This document shows, piece after piece, positions 36,701-49,800 of a stretch of DNA of 64,000 bases. The notes below the pieces were generated by a model. It was not told the origin of the DNA. It saw only the letters and a program-made list of their open reading frames with translations, and did no database searches. Numbering within the stretch: the first letter of the stretch is position 1; the number at the start of each line of letters is the position of its first letter. Both the position numbers and the translations under genes were made by a program. Source of the DNA: Batillaria attramentaria (lineage: Eukaryota > Mollusca > Gastropoda > Batillariidae); assembly GCA_018292915.2 (NCBI GenBank), contig JACVVK020000294.1, positions 1 to 64,000 on the forward strand. The letters run 5' to 3'.

Positions 36701-37774
36701 TGCATGCCGTCGACAGACCCCAGGCGCTGACACGCAAGGACGCTGTTACCAAGTCCACTGTGGTCATTTGAGGAAAATGGCCATTACATCAATCTCTTTC
36801 TTCTCAAAATCACCCCCTTTTCCATAAAATGATGTGATGGGCGTACTGTATTTTGCCAATACACAGCAGAGTAAAGGGGCGGGGCTTTGGCCTCAGCGCT
36901 TGCCAAGTGGAGTCGTCAACTGGTGCAGCTGTTCTAAACAGTTTGTGTCACCAGTATCTGCCAGATTTGCTACATCTCAGAGACATGTGAAACTCTCAAA
37001 GGGCTGATCATTCCTAAAGCCTGTCATATGCAAGCCATACATACCAAGTACCCTTCTCCTGTTCCAGAAATCTCCACTCCTTCCTCGTTCAAAATGGCAG
37101 CTTTCACGCCAAAAAATGGGAATGTCTGCAAAATGATGGAAAATGTCAATAAAAGCCAAGTAGTCAAAAGTTAGTGACAACCGCTGTCAACTTTCAAACC
37201 AAATACATTAGAAGAAACCTTGCCGACATTAACCTTAGTGCTAAAAAACAACAACAACAACAACAACAAACAATCTACACAAAGAACAAAGTATCAAAGA
37301 TCAGCTTGAGGCCAACGCCGACATTAACCTTTATACTAAAAAAAAAAAAAAAAAATCTAAACAAAGAACGAAGTATCAAAGATCAGCTTGGGGCCAGCGC
37401 CTTCAGCTGGTCATGCAGACTCACCGCTGAGCCAGGTTTTGTGGGTGTTGCGCCAGGCAGTGGTGTAATGACATGACCTCCCTGCACACAGAAAACATAT
37501 CAACAATTCAGTCTTTCTCAGCATTTCTATCAAAAAAACAGATGGCTTTATGACACCAGAAAGTATCCAAACCAAGCTACGAACGAAGATGGAGGTAGGG
37601 GTTATGGCAGAAGTAGCAGCAGATTCTAGGACAAATACGGTGAAGAAGAAAAATCAAGTTGGATTCTAAACACAATCTTAGGATCATGAGTTGACCTGTA
37701 GATTGCATCACACACTTTATGCATGTGGGTGGGTGGTTGCCACAGAGAGAGAGAGAGAGATAGAGAGAGAGAGA

Positions 37775-37808
<34 letters not shown>

Positions 37809-40800
37809 GTGTGTGTCTGCGCCTGCCTCCAGTACCTTGGTTATCTACCTTGGTTTCAGAATTCCACGTACCCCATGAACAACTGGGCTAAGTGGGTGTG
37901 TTTTAAAAAAACGACAGGGAACAACAACAGCTAAGACTGTTAAATTCTCGTTCTTATGAGTCATTTCAAACAAGTCACTTCAGCGTACCGTTTCTGTCTG
38001 CCAGAAGGTATCCACTATAGCGCACTGTCCGTTGCCCACCACACGGTGGTACCAAAGCCAGGCCTCGGGGTTGATGGGCTCTCCGACTGTTCCCAGGATT
38101 TTCAGTGACGCGCGGCTATACCTGGGGAGGAAACGATCATGTAACAGGTACAGGCCAAAAGTATCCACAGCAAAAGTGATAAGATAGCATACAGTCCTAC
38201 ATGGAGACAACATGCACAGTATACTGGAAACCAGACAAATGTCAAAACTGAGTTTAATAACTTTCTCCTTAGTTAATAATTAGTTTATATCCTTTTACTT
38301 TAACCTGGCTTATACAATTAAAAAAAAATTCTTGTTTTTGTAGCTTACTTACAAACATACATACATGTACATACATATAGACATACATACTTACATGCCA
38401 GCTTGGCTTATACAATTACTATTACACTTTTAAGAAGAAATTAAAACTTACAATTAGCAGTGACAGTGAAAACTGTCATGATAACTACCTCTACCATTGG
38501 AAAATAAAGATTCAATGATTCATTCACTGATAACTGATGAACTGACTCACTTGGTGACAAATTCATCGCCAAATTTCATGACAGCTCTGATGGCTGTTGG
38601 GGCAGTGTAGAACTTTGTCACCTTGTACTTGTCAACGATCGCCCAGAAACGTCCTGCGTCTGGGAAGAAAGGTACCCCCTCAAACTGTAAAAAGAAGAAT
38701 TAACAAGAAACGTTGATTATGTGTGTCATTTTACGCTACATGTGTATGTAGCTTCACCACTGTGTCAAGGTAAGCTTAGTATATTTCTTCAGGACAAAAT
38801 ATGGGTGCAATCTCACACTACCAGTCCAATATAGGTTCATCACTGTGAAACAGTGAGACAGGAAATTTTGTGGAATTACTATGACAATCAAGAAATGCAT
38901 AAATTTTTTACCAAACCGCTAAAACCAAAATCAATTCACTGCTTCACAACTCATTTTTTACAAAATGGTAACACACTGGCTTGCACAATTTAAGTTACTG
39001 ATGCCTGTCTACATTTTCAACGCTAAACTTACAATGATCCCAGTGGCCCCATTGGCAAGTGGTCCATAGGCCACGTAGGTGTGTCCTGTAATCCAGCCAA
39101 CATCAGCCGTGCACCAGTACACATCATCTGGCTGGTAGTCGAAGACGTACTTGAATGTCGTGGCACAGTAGAGCATGTAGCCACCAACTGTGTGGAGAAC
39201 ACCTTTCGGCTTGCCTGTTGACCCACTGCAATCAAAACAGGCCGATGCAGAAAACAGCACCATACTTCTTACATATTCCACTTTGTCTCTTGTGAAAAAT
39301 CCCCCCCCCCCCCCCCCCAACCAAACAACAACTTATAAAATCGGCCCTCACCTTGTGTACAGCATGAACAAGGGATCTTCGGCATCCATCCACACAGGGT
39401 CACATGACTTGTCTGCGGTGGACATCAGTTCGTGCCACCATACATCCCGTCCGTCGTGCCAGCCAAGCTGCTCAAAAAAAAGAAAAAAAAGAAAAAAGAT
39501 GATGATAATTTCTGCGGAGTTTCATAGTGCAGCAGCAGCCAAACTACAGTCAACCTGCCGGGACGGTCATCTGTACAAGGCAACACCTTAAAGAAGCCAC
39601 TAATACCCATGGTGCCAAGCACTGATCGTCCATTCATGGAATGATTATGACAGACACAATGGGACACCTGCCCAAGAACGCCACTACTTTCTGGACTCCA
39701 AGCACTGTACATTGGGTACGTTGGGTATCACACACTACAAATGTTTTCATCCGAAGTGGATGAAACAGCTGAACTGCAAAGTGCAAAAACAAATATGTAA
39801 AATATAATAACAGCAAACAAGTTCTTACAATGAAACACTACAGACAAATTCAGCAGTTAAATTTCCTTACAACAGCGCATGAGAGCAAGAGGAAACTGGC
39901 AAAACAAAACAACAATAAATACCTTTAACTGATGACATGGTCGTTTGCCAATATCGTTTTCTGGCAATGTGCCATTCACATCCCCTTTCACGATGACTTC
40001 ATCTCTTGGACTCAAATGACGAACGACAACGCACTTGTCCACATGGTGATTCCTGTCAAAACGTTAGAAACTTATTCAGTTTTGCTTTACATGACATGTG
40101 TACGTGTCTACATATATAGTGTATACATATGCTGTCACGTTCCAGTTGTACTGATCTCAACCCTACTTACGCAAAAGCGATCGATAAAATATTTTTAATC
40201 ATTTAGTTTAACATCAAAACGCACCACCGACCATAACAGAAAGAAATACAAAGTTTTATAAAATCAAAACAGCACTCTAATTACTGTTACACAGGGCACA
40301 CACAATGCATCTTCTTCATATAAGAAAAAATCATTTTATCTTATTTGTTTTTGTAAACTGGGGACAACTGCATGAATCCGTTTCTCATGTGTTTGGGAAA
40401 TTTACCGCAACCTGCACAATATGTGCCTGTATGTGTGTCAAAGCCAGCTGACCTCTCATCGCAGATCTGCAAGGCCTTGTCCACGATGCCCTTGAGATTC
40501 AACAGCTTAGCACCCCGCCACACACCATCTACAATGGACACAGACATCATTGTAAAGATATTCTTATTTGTCAGTCAATGATTTATTACTGAACAATCCA
40601 GAAAATTGCCTTCAGATATGTTGTGAGTATTTCTGCAAGGAAACACTACAAAATAAAGAGCGAGCCAAAAAACTGTGCATATATATGTAAATTCCAAAAT
40701 TTCCCATTCTTCTTTCCAGTTTGGCAAATTTAACTTTGCAGATCACTGCATTTTTATCGCAGATAACACTTCAAGAAACATTGATATGAACTGTTTCATT

Positions 40801-43800
40801 TCATCTGACAGAAATCTCCACTGAAATGGATAATGACATTATTTAGCGTCAAATGTTTACAGAAAACACCAATCCTGCCTTTTCACGATGTATGCTGAAT
40901 TATTCCTCTATCAGCTGGACAAGTCACCAAGAACTAAAATGCTTGAAACAGTCTGCTGGCTAATTTGTTTACTTCACCATTATCAGCTCCCCCACCCAGG
41001 AAAACCCCAACGTTAAGAATCTACTGATCGCGATCGGAAACTCTACACGCAATTTCTGCCTTTTACTGCTGGAGAAATTACTGGGTGTAGGGCCATAGAT
41101 GAGAAAATTGCTTTCCCTGTCTGAAGGAAAATCAATAGTCGGCAACAGGAACCCCTAAAGCGAGGCCTGTCCAGTGATTTTCTTCCCCTCTTTCTACAGT
41201 TATGTTTGCCTGCCCATGTTGAGGAGATACTTGGGGGGCTTTTAGGTGGTGTTGCGGCCAGACTGTAAAGCTGGCTACATGATGTGAACAGCTCCATCCG
41301 CCCGTGCACACTGATAGTGCATGCATGTGCGAGGAAAGGTTGCAGAGAACGTTGTAGGTGTTGCGTCTGAGCAGACTAGGAGGTTTGGGTGGTGAGGGAG
41401 GTGGGGGTGACTGGAGCAGGGAGGCAGGGGTGTTTGAAGGGAGGTGGGGGTGACTGGAGCAGGGAGGCAGGGGTGTTTGAAGGGAGGTGGAGGTGGAGGT
41501 GGGGGTGAGGGTGGGTGTTTGGGGGTTTAACGTCCTTTTCCACCACATAGGGTGATATCAAAGACGGGGCAACGATGAAAAAGCCAGCACAAATATTTGG
41601 CCCCAGCCGGGATCGAACTCACGACCCGAGCATTAGAAGTCCAACGCTCTACCATTCGACCACCCCGGGTGACTGGAGCAGGGAGGCAGGGGTGTTTGAA
41701 GGGTTAGAAAGGAGATGGAGGCGGGGGGGGGGAGGCGGGGGGAGGCGCAGGGGGGGGGGGGGGGGGGGGGGGGGGTTGTGGGGGTGGGGGGCGGCGGGGA
41801 GGGAGGGGAGAGGGTGGGGAGGGGGGTTCACTGAAAAGTACGGTACCCAATGCATACCAGCACTATACATGTACTTATTTTATTTTTGTCATTATCACTT
41901 GAGGTGGCATACAATGGGACAAAGAAAATGTGGAACTGTATAAACTTACGTTCAATGGAGCGAGAGCAGGATGAACATGAAACTGACCGCTATGACGGGT
42001 GATTGTTGCAGGATTTTATATTTCATTGAATACAATTCATATGTATTTAATGCGATTATTTTTTTCTTGAACTGATAACTATGACCAACACCAGCACAGT
42101 TTTACTTGAACAAGTAAATCATCAAATGGTTACAGAGCATACGAAATAAAGCAAAGACCATTAGGCTGCAGATAAGATGTACGATAGGGGAAAAAAACAC
42201 GGAAACTCAAACAGACACTGTAAAAGTCCAAGAACAAAATAAAGACATATTATGCCACATCAGAATTCAGTGAGTTAAAAGGGAAAAGCAGTCATTAAAT
42301 TACATTCACTGATGCCAGGATAATGGTTGTACAGCACAGGAATGGACGGTTAGTGAAAAGTCAAGTAGTAGGGTAGCATTTTGTTAACCATGAGACGAGA
42401 GAAAGAGAAAAGCAGTAAGAACTTCACTGCCAATGCTTGACAGGAACTGTCAGTTACATTTTAACACTTCTGTCCTGAATAAAACGGACCAAGGCTTCAT
42501 TTCCTGTGACTTTTTACCATACAACACCACAGTTAGGACACACATTCAGCAGCTCACTCCTCTCATGTTTAAACGCACAACACTTTTTACTGTCATTCTT
42601 TTTCTTTTTTGGGTTTTAACTTTTGTTATTCTGTGCTTTTTACTGTGTTAGTCAGAAAACATTGGACGTTACTGTGTTAGAACTGCTAAATGTTAAAATG
42701 CACAACACTTTGTACTGTCATTCTTTGTCTTTTTTGGGTTTTAACTTTTGTTATTCTGTGCTTTTTACTATGTTAGCCAGAAAACATTGGACGTTACTGT
42801 GTTAGAACTGCTGACAGTGATATTGTTTCAAGGCCTGTCACAGGCCAAAACGTTTTTCCGCTAGATCTGGCTGACAATGTAAAATGAAAATCGAAAAAAA
42901 TAAACAGAAAGTCAAGTCGAATAAGATATCCCATCACCACCAAACTTCTTGTCGCAACCATTACCAGTCAACGCAAGAACCTACATGCTTAGTGGAGTAC
43001 AAATGAGACAGTACAGGCAAACTACATGCAACAGTGCATGCAAGAAGACCTGTTTTGATTTGTGTTTGTACAGACTAGCAGTAGAAGCTATTGCAGAGAA
43101 TGAAGTGTGTTTACAGACGGTACACAAAAAGCAAAAGGCAGGATGCTAAACCACAAAGCAAAGCTGTCCAGTAACCTGATGTAACAATGGCACAACATTC
43201 CGCATCAAGGATTCGCTCAGCCAGCGACTCTGACGAAAACCCAGCAAACTAGGAACAGAAGACAACAAATCACAAATCTAAATGCAATGAAAATGAACGC
43301 ATAGATCTATTCAACAAAGAAGCTATTGAAAGAAATGATTTTGTTGGTGATACATGTACATGGTAACCACACAAACGTTATTTCGCGACTACAGGTAATG
43401 GGGGTTTACCATAAATTTACAAAGTGAACATTTACAACTATGTAGTAACTGCAATGAAAGAACACATGGCTATTGTGAGCACAAACATACATATGGGACA
43501 ATGATATACACCACTGCATTCAATACACTTCACTTGTAAGTTGTATGTCAGTACTACTACTGTACTAGTCTACGTGAGTTGCTAAACTGTAATTATGCAG
43601 GCAAAATCCAAATGCACTGTATGTAAGGTCATACTCTCAGGGATGGATTTACTCAAATATGCCAATGAGACATTGTCTCCTTGACCAGTCATTTTTTATG
43701 AGACGTTTTCATTTTCTATGAGACAATCAAGTTCACCCGCATCACTCTGTCACATGTCTGTGCCGAGAGCCTGTTCCTAAGTGCAGTGACGTTCAGGTTC

Positions 43801-46800
43801 TGAAGGAAAAGGACCTCTCGATCGCAGAACTGAGAAAACTGATAACGCGCCAATATTTTTTGCAACTCTTCCGAGCGAGAGTTCCTGGCAGCGCGCGCGG
43901 CGAGCGGGATAAGTAAGCCTTATCACTAATATTAGATTAGTGTAACAGACTCTATGACTGACACGGACAGCACATCTCTGCTTCGCGTTGTCAAGTGCGT
44001 TTGTGATGTCATGTCCGTGCGACATATGACGCATTTTGCGAAATTTCTATGCGACATTTTATCAAAATATGAGACATAGTCGCACGGCGCGCGAGAAAAT
44101 CGATCCCTGTACTCTGAACCTGCGCATGCAAGAAAATATACATGTGATTTTGTACATACAGCTGATCATGCGGAATGCTCCAAGAAATTTAGAACATGAC
44201 TTTGCAGTGAGTATGAGATACGAACAAACTGCATCTACTTTACTTTAATTCTAATATTTACTAATAAACGAGATTGGCAGAGTGGCGTTTGATCCTTGCC
44301 ACTGCTAATAAAGCCTCACAAAAACTATGACAAAGGCCGAGAGGCAGATCTTCTTCTCGATCACTACAACCTATTAGGATTACTTGTAATGAGACTTAGT
44401 AGGGCTTCGTACGGAGAACTTCGCTGAGCAGCGTAACCCACTTGCATGTAAATTAGGCACGTTACGGGTACCACTAGCTAATCGCAGCGCGTTAGCAGCT
44501 CGCGGCCTCTGCCGTGTGAGCCTAATTTACATGTAAATGGGTTACGCTGCTCAACGAAGTCCTCCGTACGAAATCCTACTAAGTCTCACTATTATTTTTT
44601 TCATGCTGACTGAAGAATACATTGGACCAAGGTTTCTCTGGCAGGCCGAAAGAAAGACCTTTTATGTGCACGTCTGCAGAAAAACTGAAAATCTGCAGCA
44701 TCGCAAAGAAACGATTCGACCCGTGACTGTCACATCAAATTCTCACACTGGATCAATGTGGCACAAAGCCGCGCTTTGGGAAATCAATTTCCTACCCTCA
44801 AGTTGTTCAATATCAGAATAATTCCGCATCCAGCCAGGACAACCATAATTGGTTTCCGGCAGGATAAATGGAACGTCTGGATGAATCAGGATATTGTGAG
44901 CATCCTGTGCCCCACACCCTTCCCTCCCACCCCCCTCCAACCATGCATGGTTTATCACAAGTGAGGGCACTGTGTGGCAAGTCGGCCGTAAGATTCACGT
45001 GGCCAAATCTGGATGCAACACTGTATCAGACACAGCAAAAATGTTTTAAATGCAGAAAATGAAAGTGAAACTTTTAAAATTTCAATATATCCACTGTTTT
45101 GCAACCATTGACCAACCCTGAACCAAGCCACCATACCCATGAGGTAAGATATGATCAAACTTGTGACTCTTATTATAATCTAGGAATTATATTACACAAT
45201 TTTCTGAGGTCACTAAATTTCAAACTTTCAACAACATCATCAAAAGTACTTCTCTTGTTGAAGTGGCCAGAGATGTGACTGGACCGTTCTCTTTTCATTA
45301 CATTTAAACAAGATGAAAAGAAGAAATGGCAGAAGCGTCACACAGCAGGTACTTAGGGAAAAAGCAACTGCATGGTTAAACATCATTTCACATCGACAAA
45401 CAGTTCAGCTTCATAATTTTTCCCGCCTCATCATTTTACAAGAGCCTGTGAACTAGAATGCTGGGTTATTACACCAAAATCTGATAATTTTGATTAAAGG
45501 CTCGTTTCCATGCATCTGTTTTTTGCTGACCGGCAAACCACATCCGGCAAACCGGCAAACTAACGAACAAGTAAAGAAAAAGAACGACTGTACCCATGTT
45601 CCGTTCCGTCAATCCGTTTATCTGCCCGTTTAACATGTCCGGCAATGGCGAACGGTTGCTCTTCCGCTCCAAAGCAAAAACGGATTGCCGTGCCGGGTGA
45701 TGGGAGATAATTCTCGGAGAAAACTCTGTGCTATATTCTCCCGCCATTTTCATTTTTCAACATGAAGAATGGAAAATATGACGCCGGTGTCATAGAGAAA
45801 CTTATTAATATTGTGAGGCAACACCCCGTGTTGTATGATGCAGCCGACGACAACTACAGCAACCAAAAACAAAACACCACCAAAACACCCTGTTGAACCA
45901 CCCTTGATTGCACTGGTGCCATGCTTGCACACAAAAAAAGGAAAATGTGGCGGGAAATTTATTGCACCTCCCAGTTGACGAACAGAGAGGCTGGCGGTAT
46001 AAACGGTGAACATGGAAACAGATAGCCCGTCATACGGCAATCCGTTTTTCCAGCAAGTGACGGTTTGACGGATTGACGGATGTCTTTGCCGGTTACATGG
46101 AAACGGAACTTAACTCTGCCAAGATGCACACTACATGTACCAAAACCTGATTAGTAAAGAATGAATTAGTATGAAAATTGGTTAGAGTTAGAAGACATAA
46201 CAATGTTAGAATACCGAAGTCCTGACACTGCCACTTAGTTAAGAATTCCAACCAAACCAAACCATGCAAAAAGAGTGGGTACATGGGGAAAACGAAACAC
46301 CAAAAAGGTGTCGGTGGCACTAACAGTAACATTAACAGCAAAAAACGTACGGTAAGTTTGCCACACCTGCTAATACCAGAACGTGAGCCTCTCCTTCAAT
46401 GAGACGCACTGCCAAAGACGTGTCAGAGAAACCAGCAAACTGGAAGGGGGAGGAAGACAAGCAGCAAAGAATTTTAGACTTTGGTCTTTCGGAATTCTGC
46501 AGTACACAGTCAGAAATAAACAGCAAGCTTCAAATGCCAGCATGATGCAAGCTGAAAACTGTCCACGTTTCTTTCGACGATCACCTGATCACTCACTCTA
46601 CTGTTTTAGTCCAAGCAATCGTTCCTAAAGAGATCACAGCACAGAACCGGTACAGCCCTGGAGTGAAGAAGAGTGTTCACTACTTGCATAAATTCAGATC
46701 ACAGTACACTTAATATGCACTTGTATGGTTCTTTGATACCTTAATAAATTTGAAAGGGATCAGGTGCCAACTGGAGCTGTAAATGAGAGCTAGCTTTTGG

Positions 46801-49800
46801 GGTATTTTGGGGTTTTTTTTCCCCTAAGGGGTGTTGGTGAGGGTGGATTTTTTTTTTTATGCTACTGCGTTAGAAAACAGGCTGGGGAATTGCTGAGGAA
46901 AAAGGAAAAAAGTGCAACCCAGGTCGGGGTGCAAGGGCAGCACCCAGATGGGGGGGGGGGAATGAATTTTAGCAGTTGCGAAGGTAGATTGTATTAAGTG
47001 GCTTCTCCTGGCACCCAAAAGTTATGTCACATTTACACCTGACACTTTCTTTGGCAGGAACTTCAATGTTTTGGCTGAAAAGACAGGAAATTTGGCTGGA
47101 AATTGCCAAATGACAGAGAATTCCCAAGCCTGAGAAAACACCATCAAATTTTATAACCCAAAAAAGGAAACCTTCAATACAGATCTGTTTAACAGCTAAA
47201 TTAAAAAAAAAAAAAAAAAACAACCAGACAACTTTGCTCAGCAGGCAATGCTTAGTACTGAAGACACCAGTATAGTTCTGTGCCATAAAACACAATATAA
47301 AGCAAAATTTTGAAAATGAACTAAAAGCAAAAATAATTTTGATTATTGTGTTAGTGTTAGATGCCTAATGATAAAATGCATCAATCACAATCCTAGCTAT
47401 ATAAAACCATACACACGTCGTGAGCTTTTACAAATGCACAAATACCATACCAGGGACAATTATTATAAAACAAACAAACAACAGCTTTAAAACACACAAT
47501 CATCCTGGCAAATGAAATATTAAATCAAATATTTTTCCAAGTAGACAACACCAAACAGAACCATTCTCCAAGTACAACTGCATAAAAGGGAATGACTACA
47601 ATAAAACTGATCACACTCATGTTCCCTATGGACATTTTCAATCTCAGAATTTGTTAAACTGTGAGACAAACAATTTTTCGTTTTTCTTTTTTTTTTTAAG
47701 TAACACCAATAAAATTTCTCTTTTCTAACCTATCCCCCCTCCACCACATTCTCAACAACTACAACCCCCGCCCTCACAGCCACTGCTTAAGACTGAGCAG
47801 GATGATGGGGTGGTAAGTGGGGGAGGGGAAGGGCTGGGGGGGGGGGGGGTTTACACTGGGATCATGCTACTGCAGCAGCTCACCACAATGGAATGTATCG
47901 CTCCAATGCGAGCACAGGCCAGCATGGTGACGGTCAGCTCCAGAATCATTGGCATGTAGATGGCCACGCGGTCCCCAACACCAACACCTGCAGTCCCAAA
48001 TATTGCAAACACTTTAACCTTCCGGCTACGTCGTGGGTAAAAAGTTGCACACACATTGCTTTAGATGAACGTATCTCGGTCAATATTTATGTCATACCTT
48101 TGAAATTTCATGACTTTGTCAATAAATGGTTTGACTATGTTCATGCCAAAAATTGTGTTGTTTAACTTGTAATTTGCAGAGTAATTAAACAATAAATAAG
48201 AATAAGTTGTGAATTGCCTATATAAAAACCATGGGTAATTTGTTTCCCACGACATAGGACTAGGAATAAGTTGAAATTTACCTTTCTAAAAACCATGGGT
48301 AATTTGTTTCCCACGATGTAGGACTAGGAATAAGCTGCAATCTGCCTATATAAAAACCATGGGTAATTTGTTTCCCACGACGTAGGACTAGGAATAAGTC
48401 GAAAATTACCTATTTAAAAACCATGGGTAAGTTGTTTCACACGACGTAGGACTAAGAAGTTTTTTAGCGACGTAGCCGGAAGGTTAAAAATTCAACATGT
48501 ATGTAATTTACAATAACCGGCACACATGTCTACAACTACACTGAGTGCTATGGCCACGCTGCAATGCATGTGTTGCCACTCTGACTCTTGTCTGTCACTG
48601 TTCTTAATCTTAGTTTTACTATTGATTTACTGAGAAAAAAGTTCTGGATAGCAAGTAAAAAGGCCAGTCAGAAAACCTGACACAAGCACGCATTTCTTAA
48701 TTTAAGAGCGATGATGGCCATCTACAATAAAATCCCTACAAGTAAAAAAGATTTTTTAATTTTAAGTGAATGCATGTAACAGAATTGTGATGTACATCAT
48801 AATAATAATACAACACTGGCAGGGAAAATGTGTGAAAACCTGTGTTAGTGCATGTGTGTGTGTATGAGTGAGAGGGGGAGAGAAAGAGAGAGAGAGAGGG
48901 GGGGGGGGGGGCAAACAGAGATTCAGAGCGAAAATGCTTTCATATCTTTGTGTAAAGAGCTGTATTTGCAGAAGTGGTGGTTGCCAGGCTACAGGCTAAT
49001 GACCAGAGCCATGTGGCGTGTTAGCACGCATCTTTTTTAGCCCCGCGTTGACAGACCTAAACTCTTCAGCACATTTGCGAACTTGCACACTTCCACCAGC
49101 AGTTCTGCGTAGGTTATCTTTCCTTGGTCATCTGGATCATTTCCTTCCCTGAAAATGAATCACAACAAAATAAGGTTTGCAATCCAAACTGTCTGTAGAA
49201 AATTTACAGTTTCACCTACATTACAGACAGGCTTTTCATCTGAGGTGCACACGGCTATAACAGAGTATAATGATCAATTTTTATTTTGCTTTTTCACCAT
49301 ATCCTCATAATGCAAGAAGCTGTACTATGTATATGTAGTCACTCCCCATATGTCTAGCAAGCCGTGCCCTGGAAGTCTCAGGTCAGCAGTACAACACCAG
49401 CATACATGAAGTATCTGTATGATTCTGAATCCTGCAGACTTTGTTTCTTTTTTTTTTTATTCTTTTTTTTTTTTTTCTTTTTTTTTTTTTTTGGGGGGGG
49501 GGGGGGGGTATAAATGTTACATGTATTATCCTAACCTAAAGCTGTACATTCTTAGCAAAGTCGTATTCTTTGCCCAATCCACTTTGTGACTAAGCATTTC
49601 GCTTATCACACTGGTGTGTCTCTTTGCAAACTTGTATTCACCTTTCAGTGGCATCTTTAGCAATGCGGTTAAAAATAAAACACTCCGCATGTCACATTTT
49701 TATGTAACAGATAGAGATAGAGTCAAAAGGGAGGACAAGTGTGTATTTCCACTTGAAATCAGATAAGGTCAAACTGACATCATCAACTGGCTACATTTCC

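Noticed and set aside
41585..41668. Possible functional tRNA-Arg(TCT) gene on the minus strand
   Set aside because: Anticodon and acceptor stems pair poorly and the sequence continues into a shared SINE body with other copies in the window.
44537..44821. 94-codon plus-strand frame
   Set aside because: It begins inside the foldback element and runs into unrelated intron sequence.
48190..48455. Regularly spaced repeats considered as a CRISPR-like array
   Set aside because: The 64-bp units are head-to-tail similar throughout, with no unique spacers, and lie inside a TTAA-flanked MITE in an animal intron.
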